Source: JAPLGE01 sp964355545 (GTDB lineage: Bacteria > Bipolaricaulota > Bipolaricaulia > UBA7950 > UBA9294). From it: a stretch of 11,102 nucleotides of DNA. Both the position numbers and the translations under genes were made by a program. Below are positions 6,009 to 11,102 of this stretch, in pieces. The stretch is from assembly GCA_964355545.1 (NCBI GenBank), contig CAYHEK010000052.1, positions 1 to 11,102 of the forward strand. The letters run 5' to 3'. The notes beneath the pieces are model-generated. The model saw only the letters and a list, made by a program, of their open reading frames with translations, was not told where the DNA came from and ran no database searches. How positions within the stretch are numbered: the stretch's first letter is position 1; each line of letters begins with the position of its first letter.

Positions 6009-7396
6009 TTCAACCACTCCTCCACGTTCAGTTCGAGCCCAAGGCCGTCACGACAGGCGAGGAACGCCACCAACAGGGTGATCCCGCGCTGGTCGGCGTC
6101 GGCCAGGAACGCTCGCTTCTCCTCAAGAAACGTCTGCCAATCCTCATCGCTGAGCGAGCCGGCCTCCCACTTCGCCCGCGTCACCGTTTCGTCCAGCGTC
6201 CACTTCTCCTGTTCCATCGGGAGTCGATCGAGCCTGGCGAGAGCCGCTCGAAGCGCGGCCTGCTGGGTGAGAAGACGATCCCTCACCTCTTCCTGCGCGG
6301 CGGCGAGCTTGTCTTCGGCCATGGCGAGGTTCGTCTCCGCGATCTTCACGTCGAGACCCCGCGTGGGGGAGAAGAGGGAGAAGACGAGGTTCACCCCCAA
6401 CTGCCACCCCTGGTCCGTCACGCCAGCCTTGAAGGAGAGGCTCGGCAGCGCCGCGAGGCGCGCCGCTTGCAGAGTCTCCTTCGCGTCCTCGATCGTCCGC
6501 TTCGCCGTCTTCACTTCGGAGGCCTCGCCCACGGCCGACGCCAGCAGGTCCGGCTCTGCCAAGAGCGAACTTGCCGCCTTCTTCAGGGCCTCCACCGGAG
6601 GCTGGAAGGAAACGAGCGTGTAGTCCCCGTCCATTCCGAGCACCTGTCGGCCGAAGCTCGCCTTGTCGGCAGCGTACGTCGATTGACGCTCGCTCTGTGT
6701 GATCTCTACATCGAGCAGATTGAGCCGCGCCTGCACCAGCGAGGACTCCCCGGCGAGTCCCGCCTTCACCAACTCCTGTTGCTGCTTGAGGTTCGCCTCC
6801 GCCTGCGCCACGTCTGCTTCGGCTTGGCTCAAGAGCGCTTGCTCCTCGAGGAGGTTCCCGTAGGTCTCTACGGTCATGCGGACCACGGAGTTCCGGGCCG
6901 TCTCTAGTGCCGCCCGGGCGTCCTCGACGGCCTCTTCCTTTGCCACGAGATCCTTCGAACCCGCGCTCGGCTGCGAGAAGTCGAGACTCTGGGAGAAACT
7001 GACCTCCCAGGTCGACTCGTCCCACTCGCCGGTCAGAGGGTCCCACGCAAGGTCCAGGCCTGCCGAAACGAGACTGCTCGTCCCCCACGGAAGGGGGAGC
7101 TGCAAGGAGAAGCCTCCGACTACGTTGCCAGAGAACCCGCCCGTCGAGAGCGAGGGCGGCGAAACCTTGAGGTCGACCGACGGAATCATCGCCTTCGCCC
7201 GCGCAGCGGCGAGTTCAAGCTCCGCAAGCTGCAAGCCTAGCTCTGCCTGACGAACGTCGGGGTAGTGCTCCAGCCCCAACGCGATCGCTTCTTGCACCGT
7301 CCGCTGGACAACGCCTGGTGCCGACTGACCTGCCACGACGAGTGACATTCCGGCTAACATCCCGATGCACAGCAAGACGGATCTCTTCGCTCGCAT
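6005..7396 (-). CDS. TolC-family outer membrane efflux protein
   Basis: The 463-residue outer-membrane channel is the exit duct of the tripartite exporter. It starts with a signal peptide (MRAKR, hydrophobic stretch about 7-22, likely cleavage near AGQSA). The segment TVQEAIALGLEHYPDVRQAE (33-52) is the typical opening of the outer membrane efflux domain. Long alanine- and glutamine-rich helices appear twice (about 160-220 and 330-400), separated by strand-like sequence (LSTGGFSGNVVGGFSLQLPL; GVTDQGWQLGVNLVFSLFSP), matching the two-repeat helix-strand layout of TolC. Length is normal. ATG 7396 is the first start after an in-frame stop; its AGGAGGT is 14 bases upstream, which is further than usual. 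It is the first gene of the four-gene operon, with ATGA overlap to the adaptor. A metal- or drug-export role cannot be chosen from sequence. Confidence 0.9.
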   Translation of the reverse strand: MRAKRSVLLCIGMLAGMSLVVAGQSAPGVVQRTVQEAIALGLEHYPDVRQAELGLQLAELELAAARAKAMIPSVDLKVSPPSLSTGGFSGNVVGGFSLQLPLPWGTSSLVSAGLDLAWDPLTGEWDESTWEVSFSQSLDFSQPSAGSKDLVAKEEAVEDARAALETARNSVVRMTVETYGNLLEEQALLSQAEADVAQAEANLKQQQELVKAGLAGESSLVQARLNLLDVEITQSERQSTYAADKASFGRQVLGMDGDYTLVSFQPPVEALKKAASSLLAEPDLLASAVGEASEVKTAKRTIEDAKETLQAARLAALPSLSFKAGVTDQGWQLGVNLVFSLFSPTRGLDVKIAETNLAMAEDKLAAAQEEVRDRLLTQQAALRAALARLDRLPMEQEKWTLDETVTRAKWEAGSLSDEDWQTFLEEKRAFLADADQRGITLLVAFLACRDGLGLELNVEEWLK

Positions 7397-7727
7397 ACGA
7401 GTCGTCCCGCACCTCCTGGTTCACACAGGTGAGTTTGATTGTAAACGACAAGCGCGCCCTTGAGGGTAATCGCGCATTATGGAATCCCTGAGGCAGGTTT
7501 GTGATGGAGTTGTGAAGACCGATCGCGGATCGAGGAAACCCCTCCCGCGCACGTGGGTCTCTCGGCGATGGGGAGAGCCATCCCCTCCTCATGGGAACTC
7601 TTGAGGGAAAGGCCTCCGCCTGGATCGGAAAGGTTGTCATGCGGTGGTGGTCTCCAAAGGCGTCTCCTGGATGACCTCCCTCTCGCCATGAACAAAGAGA
7701 GACACCAACTTGGCCCTCTCTCGTCGG
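7397..7727. other. 331-bp intergenic region upstream of the efflux operon
   Basis: No convincing gene on either strand. It contains a strong ribosome site (AGGAGGT, - strand, 7411-7417), a -10-like TACAAT (- strand, 7438-7443) and a nested inverted repeat at 7452-7475. The remainder shows no repeat, no recognisable riboswitch and no clear terminator for the upstream hydrolase gene. Confidence 0.5.
7438..7475 (-). promoter_or_regulatory. Candidate promoter and operator for the efflux operon
   Basis: The - strand carries TACAAT at 7438-7443, 41 bases before the channel's ATG, but no good -35 hexamer at 16-18 bp. The nested inverted repeat GCGCG, CCCT, TG, AGGG, TAAT, CGCGC (+ strand, 7452-7475) covers the place where the -35 should be. 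This layout would suit a promoter depending on a dimeric regulator, but it is inferred from sequence pattern alone. Confidence 0.3.
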
Positions 7728-8693
7728 CTACCCTTGGAGCCCGTCCGCTCCCAAGAGGGACCCGATGGCCGCTTGGAGCCTCTCCGCGAAGTCATCCGGG
7801 ATCTCGTGGCCAAGACCCTCCTCCACCCCGAGCTCACACGGAAGGCCAGCCTGGATGAGATTCTGGTGAAGGGTCCTCACCCTCTCGCAGCGGGGATCCT
7901 TCTCGCCAACGAGGATCCACCCGCGGAGACCGCGGCGCGCGGCTTCAGGAGCCATGGGAAGACACGCCTCGACGCCGATGACAGACGGGATCACAGCGAC
8001 GAAACCACGGGAGCGAGGAAGCCGTCCGCTCAGGGCAAGGCAAAGAGCGACCGCCGCGCCCTGGGATACCCCGGCGAGGACCACGCGTGCGGGGTCGACG
8101 GGATACCCCGCGAGGAGCTTCTCGTAGGCCGCGAGCACCTCGCGCTCGGCCCGCTCGCGGTCGTCCCAGGAGAAGAGTCTCTCCGAAGAGAGCTGCGTCC
8201 CTTGCGCCGCGGCGACGACGAGCCCCATGGAGAGCGCAGGACGGAAGGTCGCGGCGCAGGCCGCGGCGTTCCCCTCTCGCGCGTGAAGCGCAAGGAGCGC
8301 AGGAAGGAGGCGATCGCGCGAGAATCCCTCGGGAGTGAGGACGACGAGGTCGGGATAGAGCTTCGCCTCCGCGGCGCGATGACGCCTCTCGCACTCCCGG
8401 ACGAGGGCCTGGAAGTCCTCCCGCTCCTGGAGTGAAGCGAGGTCAGGATCCTCGCTCAGCATCCGCTCCGACCACCAGAGGCCTCCCGCGACCCCCTCCT
8501 CGAGCGTCCTCACCGCCTCGTCGCACCGGCCGAGTCTGCTCTCGAGACAGGCGACCCAAAACCTGGTCTTTGCTCCTTCCTCCGGGAATCGCTCGGCGGT
8601 CTCCTCCGCCGCGGCGAGGGCTTCCTCGTACCGCCTCTCGCCGTGAAGCCGGAAGACAGCTCTTTGCAGGTCCCAGAAACCCTTCTCGGCCAT
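7728..8693 (-). CDS. TPR-like protein fused to an alpha/beta hydrolase (esterase type)
   Basis: The 321-residue predicted soluble protein has two parts. Residues about 5-102 are helical and TPR-like (YEEALAAAEETAERFP, then CDEAVRTLEEGV, then DPDLASLQEREDFQALV, a common ending of bacterial TPR regions). Residues about 113-315 are an alpha/beta hydrolase of the phospholipase/carboxylesterase or dienelactone-hydrolase group. The nucleophile elbow is GVSQGA with Ser210, the likely acid is Asp266 in LVGEKDPRCE, and the likely base is His296 in GLGHEIPDD, in the right order and spacing. No signal peptide is seen. ATG 8693 is chosen because sequence upstream in frame is arginine- and serine-rich and non-protein-like; its ribosome site (GGGCGGGG, 8 bases away) is modest. 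It follows the membrane protein by 73 bp on the same strand. The substrate is unknown; the TPR part may dock a partner. Confidence 0.82.
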   Translation of the reverse strand: MAEKGFWDLQRAVFRLHGERRYEEALAAAEETAERFPEEGAKTRFWVACLESRLGRCDEAVRTLEEGVAGGLWWSERMLSEDPDLASLQEREDFQALVRECERRHRAAEAKLYPDLVVLTPEGFSRDRLLPALLALHAREGNAAACAATFRPALSMGLVVAAAQGTQLSSERLFSWDDRERAEREVLAAYEKLLAGYPVDPARVVLAGVSQGAAVALCLALSGRLPRSRGFVAVIPSVIGVEACLPMAPEAARRGLRGWILVGEKDPRCERVRTLHQNLIQAGLPCELGVEEGLGHEIPDDFAERLQAAIGSLLGADGLQG

Positions 8694-8766
8694 CCTCAGT
8701 CCCCGCCCTACATCGATGAGACAGGTGCCATCGCGCAGCCCTGGCGGCGTCCCGCGGCCGTCATCG

Positions 8767-9504
8767 CTACCCGCTCGTAGGCGCGGCGCGGCGGTTGAGC
8801 TCGTCGACGACCCGTCGGGCCGCCTCCTCCTCTCCCTGCGGGACCGGAACGCGCATGACGTAGCCCTGTCGGCCGAAGCGGACCGGCGCGGAGTAGGCGA
8901 CCTCAAGGAGGGCCGGACTCCCCTCCTCGAAGCGCGCTTCCTCGAGCCTCGCCCCAAGGAGCGTCCATGTGTGGAAGGCCCCGTTCGCGTAGGCCCCGTC
9001 GGGCGTGATGTAGACGTCGCCGGTCGAGCGTCGGCTCAGTCGAAGCCTCCTCCTCGGCCCGGCCCAGGCGACGAGGGCGATCACGGCGAGAACCCCAAGG
9101 AGGACAAGGAAGACGATCCAGCCAACCTCTCGGTCTAGGAGAAGGAAGACGAGCCCGATGACGAGGGCGATCCCGGCGACGACGAGGAAGAGGGTCCATT
9201 TCTCCTTCCGCTCCTCGTTGTAGTCGGCGTCCGCGGCGAGTCGCTGGATCTTTGGATCCACCTTCCAGTGCGCGAGGAGATCCTTGCCCGAGAGGATCCT
9301 CCCGAGCGCACGGGCGCGGGAGGCGTAGACAACCGCCACGACCGTCCCGCAGATCGCGACGAAGAGCCCGCCGGTGCTCAGGGCGAAGCCCCCCGACATC
9401 CCGTCCATCCCGACGAGGAACGGAAGGGCGACGAGGAATCCTCCGGCGAGGGCAACCCCAAGCCCGACGAGGGCGACGACCTTCTGCGGGTTCTTCCTTC
9501 TCAT
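8767..9504 (-). CDS. Four-helix membrane protein with a cytoplasmic PH-like C-terminal domain
   Basis: The 245-residue protein has hydrophobic segments at about 9-31, 40-61, 103-123 and 128-148. The loop between helices 2 and 3 (62-102) is charged and contains HWKVDPKIQRLAADADYNEE. After the last helix come a basic stop (PRRRLRLSRRSTG) and a soluble domain of about 85 residues (161-245). This domain alternates predicted strands (GDVYITPDGAYANGAFHTW, LEEARFEEG, LLEVAYSAPV, YVMRVPVPQG) and ends in one helix (EEEAARRVVDELNRR), a layout resembling bacterial PH-like domains. ATG 9504 has AAGGAGG 6 bases upstream and overlaps the RNase gene's stop as ATGA, so it is probably translated in step with it. 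No family name is recognised; the function is unknown. Confidence 0.8.
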   Translation of the reverse strand: MRRKNPQKVVALVGLGVALAGGFLVALPFLVGMDGMSGGFALSTGGLFVAICGTVVAVVYASRARALGRILSGKDLLAHWKVDPKIQRLAADADYNEERKEKWTLFLVVAGIALVIGLVFLLLDREVGWIVFLVLLGVLAVIALVAWAGPRRRLRLSRRSTGDVYITPDGAYANGAFHTWTLLGARLEEARFEEGSPALLEVAYSAPVRFGRQGYVMRVPVPQGEEEAARRVVDELNRRAAPTSG

Positions 9505-10370
9505 CCCTTCCCTCCTTGAAAAGTCGCGCCGCTCCTTATCTCCATTGTCTCTCCCTTTTGCCTGGATGCGCCGTTCAACCCAGAAGAGACCTTCCCGCCC
9601 CCGCCCTGCGATCCGCTCGACCCAAGGATCCACGCGATCTTCGCCTCGAGCTTTGGGTAGTGCGTTCCCCGCCAGTAGAGGCGGCCACAGGCCTCGCAGA
9701 GGAAGAACTCCTCCCTCCAGAGACGGACCTTGGGCGGGATCCGCGGGAGGACCTCCTCCTTCCGAACCGACGCGAGGGCTCCGTTGCAGGCGAGGCAGCG
9801 CCGGAATGGCGCAACCTGGCCCGCGAGGTCGAAGCGGCGCACGACCTCGCGCGCCTGTTCGAGCGGGTCGCTCAAGCGGACGAAGTAACCATGGATGACG
9901 GCACCACGCTTCAGGAGCTCGCGATCGCGGGTGAGGAGGACACGCCGCTCTCCAGTCGACATCCGGACGATCTCCTCGTCTTGATAGCCGCTCGAATGCA
10001 GGGTGTCAAACCCAAGGAGCCGCAGGAGACGAGCGAGCTTCCCCAGGTGGGCGTCGGCGACGAAGGCGACGCGGCGGAGCGGCCTCTCGCGCAACCGCAC
10101 GAGCGCCGCGATGTCCAGGCTCTCGAAGACCGGATACGCCGCGACCCGGTCGCCCGACCGGAGGCGGTGGGAGAAGTCGACCGACTCGCCGTTCACGAGG
10201 ACGAGGTCGACCTCGACATGCGGGACACCGAGAGCCTCGATCGCGTCCTTCACCGCCGGCGCGCCGAGGAACTCGTGGACGACCTCCCACTGGCGCTCCT
10301 CGGCCGGGAGGAAGTCGTTCAGCTCGCCGTAGAAGCGGAAGGTCGCTTGATTCCCGCTCCCTGCGTGCAC
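9501..10370 (-). CDS. Ubiquitin-like fold plus Mut7-C (PIN-like) RNase plus zinc ribbon protein
   Basis: The 289-residue protein is recognisable as the bacterial Mut7-C group. Residues about 9-82 form the Mut7-C ubiquitin-like domain (FRFYGELNDFLP, then KDAIEALGVPHVEVDLVLVNG, then SGDRVAAYPVFE). Residues about 100-185 are the Mut7-C PIN-like nuclease core, with acidic positions Asp106 in FVADAHLGKLARLLRLLGFD, Asp131/Glu132/Glu133 and Asp149 in LLTRDRELL, expected to bind the metal that cleaves RNA. Cys192/Cys195 and Cys225/Cys228 form a CxxC-29-CxxC zinc ribbon. Residues 250-289 are an unusual Gly/Ser-rich tail. I prefer GTG 10370, four bases after the upstream gene's stop; an in-frame ATG at 10409 would overlap that gene by 35 bases. 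The stop overlaps the next start as ATGA. Family members are predicted RNases, possibly in RNA processing or toxin-like roles; the target is unknown. Confidence 0.88.
   Translation of the reverse strand: MHAGSGNQATFRFYGELNDFLPAEERQWEVVHEFLGAPAVKDAIEALGVPHVEVDLVLVNGESVDFSHRLRSGDRVAAYPVFESLDIAALVRLRERPLRRVAFVADAHLGKLARLLRLLGFDTLHSSGYQDEEIVRMSTGERRVLLTRDRELLKRGAVIHGYFVRLSDPLEQAREVVRRFDLAGQVAPFRRCLACNGALASVRKEEVLPRIPPKVRLWREEFFLCEACGRLYWRGTHYPKLEAKIAWILGSSGSQGGGGKVSSGLNGASRQKGETMEIRSGATFQGGKG
9511..9517 (-). promoter_or_regulatory. Ribosome binding site deciding the membrane protein start
   Basis: AAGGAGG on the - strand lies 6 bases before the ATG at 9504 and within the final codons of the RNase gene. 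The frame is open further upstream, but no other start there has such a site. Confidence 0.7.
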
Positions 10371-10374
10371 GGCT

Positions 10375-11067
10375 CTACCCGGCGAAGCCAAGACTAAACG
10401 TCCATCCAAGAAGGAACGAGGCCTTCGAGACGACGCGCTCTGGCGCGGCGCCGAGCGCCGAGACGTCTTCCAAGACGAGATCCGGATTGGAATGGAGCGC
10501 TATTTTCCCCGCATCGTTCGCGGCGTAGAAGACCATGTCGTCTGGGAGGGCCAGATCCTCCACGAGCCTCTGGCTGAGCCCGTCCAGGAAGACCGATGCC
10601 CCGAGCGCACCGATCACCTTCCCGCTGCTATCGACCGGCACCGTGATCACCATCGCCTTCCTTCCCGTCGATTTGCTGACGACGAGATCGCCGATCGTCA
10701 CCTCGCCCGCCATGACCTTGGGGAAATACGGGCGATCCGCGATGTTCGCGGCGGCGAGGCCGGCGTCGACGGTGTAGTAGGACCCATCCGGCAGAGCGAA
10801 CCATGCCGTAAGCGGGATGCTCACCTCTTGGAACTTGGTGAGAGTTGCCTTCATGCCTTCCCAGTCGCCCGTCTTCACCTCCTCCGTCGTCGCCATCACC
10901 TGCATGGAGTTCACAAGCCCCTCGATGCGCGCTTCCGTCAAGGCGACGAGGGCGGACACCCCCACCTCCGCGCGGATGGTGACGGCCGGTTCGGTCCCTC
11001 CGCTACAAGCGGCAGCGGACGCGATCAAGGTCACACAGACCCCCAACCAGAGACTCGCCCTCCGCAT
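10375..11067 (-). CDS. Cache-domain lipoprotein, predicted periplasmic sensor
   Basis: The 230-residue protein starts with a lipoprotein-like signal: MRR, a hydrophobic stretch (ASLWLGVCVTLIASAA) and Cys21 in AAACSGG. The lipobox lacks the usual leucine at -3, so lipidation is likely but not certain. Residues about 30-90 are mainly helical and the rest is a PDC/Cache sensor fold. The diagnostic run is ADRPYFPKVMAGEVTIGDL, then STGRKAMVITVPV, then GKVIGALGASVFLDGLSQRL, as in extracytoplasmic ligand-binding domains of chemoreceptors and sensor kinases. Here no transmembrane helix or output domain follows; the protein stops soon after a second partial Cache-like lobe (about 180-215). ATG 11067 is chosen because AAGGAGGT lies 4 bases upstream; GTG or ATG codons further upstream lack this. 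It is the first gene of the cluster with the RNase and membrane protein. It may bind a small organic ligand; which one is unknown. Confidence 0.85.
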   Translation of the reverse strand: MRRASLWLGVCVTLIASAAACSGGTEPAVTIRAEVGVSALVALTEARIEGLVNSMQVMATTEEVKTGDWEGMKATLTKFQEVSIPLTAWFALPDGSYYTVDAGLAAANIADRPYFPKVMAGEVTIGDLVVSKSTGRKAMVITVPVDSSGKVIGALGASVFLDGLSQRLVEDLALPDDMVFYAANDAGKIALHSNPDLVLEDVSALGAAPERVVSKASFLLGWTFSLGFAG

Positions 11068-11071
11068 CACA

Positions 11072-11079
11072 ACCTCCTT
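11072..11079 (-). promoter_or_regulatory. Ribosome binding site deciding the Cache lipoprotein start
   Basis: AAGGAGGT on the - strand is 4 bases before the ATG at 11067 and is the strongest such site in the window. It supports the 230-residue form, which begins with a proper signal sequence. The promoter lies outside the window. Confidence 0.75.
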
Positions 11080-11102
11080 CGGGCCAACACCCATTCGCTC
11101 AA

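Noticed and set aside
4872..6623. Long + strand open frame of 583 codons
   Set aside because: It runs antisense to the ATPase, adaptor and channel genes, whose motifs are unambiguous. Its translation is arginine-, histidine- and serine-rich with no domain, which is typical of antisense frames in GC-rich DNA.
7553..7858. + strand open frame of about 100 codons in the intergenic region
   Set aside because: It runs into the 3' end of the hydrolase gene antisense, has no ribosome site and reads as low-complexity, proline-rich sequence.
8694..8957. N-terminal extension of the TPR-hydrolase frame
   Set aside because: It overlaps the end of the membrane protein gene and translates to arginine- and serine-rich sequence with no structure; the start at 8693 fits the TPR region.
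9252..10397. + strand open frame of 381 codons opposite the RNase gene
   Set aside because: Composition is arginine-, glutamate- and proline-heavy with no recognisable fold, and the - strand carries clear Mut7-C and membrane-protein sequence.

Overview
The window is a high-GC, densely coding piece of a diderm (Gram-negative-type) bacterial genome. The evidence for two membranes is a TolC-family outer-membrane protein encoded with a periplasmic adaptor and an ABC transporter, plus a predicted lipoprotein. A run of exactly 100 N at 1402-1501 marks a scaffold join, so this is probably a draft or metagenome-derived assembly and order across the gap is less certain. No rRNA, tRNA, CRISPR array, insertion sequence or phage gene was seen. 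I cannot name the phylum; an uncultivated lineage is a guess from the weakly recognisable accessory proteins.

Region 1 (1-1750, + strand): the tail of an unidentified gene, a GC-rich hairpin, then a near-consensus sigma-70 promoter (TTGACA, 16 bp, TACAAT) driving two genes: a six-helix membrane protein and, one base after its stop, a 109-residue winged-helix regulator of the HTH_34 type. After the N gap comes the C-terminal part of a pyridoxamine-5'-phosphate-oxidase-like flavoprotein.

Region 2 (1790-3083, - strand): a PlsC-like acyltransferase whose catalytic HX4D and EGTR-type motifs are altered, preceded by about 310 bp with no convincing gene and possible remains of a frameshifted one.

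Region 3 (3084-7396, - strand): a four-gene tripartite efflux operon in the order TolC-like channel, MacA-like adaptor, ABC ATPase, MacB-like permease. The first two junctions are ATGA overlaps and the last is a 14-base overlap, so the genes are probably translationally coupled. The 330-bp space upstream holds a possible -10 box and a nested dyad.

Region 4 (7728-11067, - strand): a Cache-domain lipoprotein, a protein joining a ubiquitin-like fold to a Mut7-C (PIN-like) RNase and a zinc ribbon, a four-helix membrane protein with a cytoplasmic beta-rich domain (ATGA overlap), and a TPR plus alpha/beta-hydrolase protein 73 bp further on. The first three are tightly packed and probably one transcript. 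Their joint role is unknown, and this is the most interesting group in the window.
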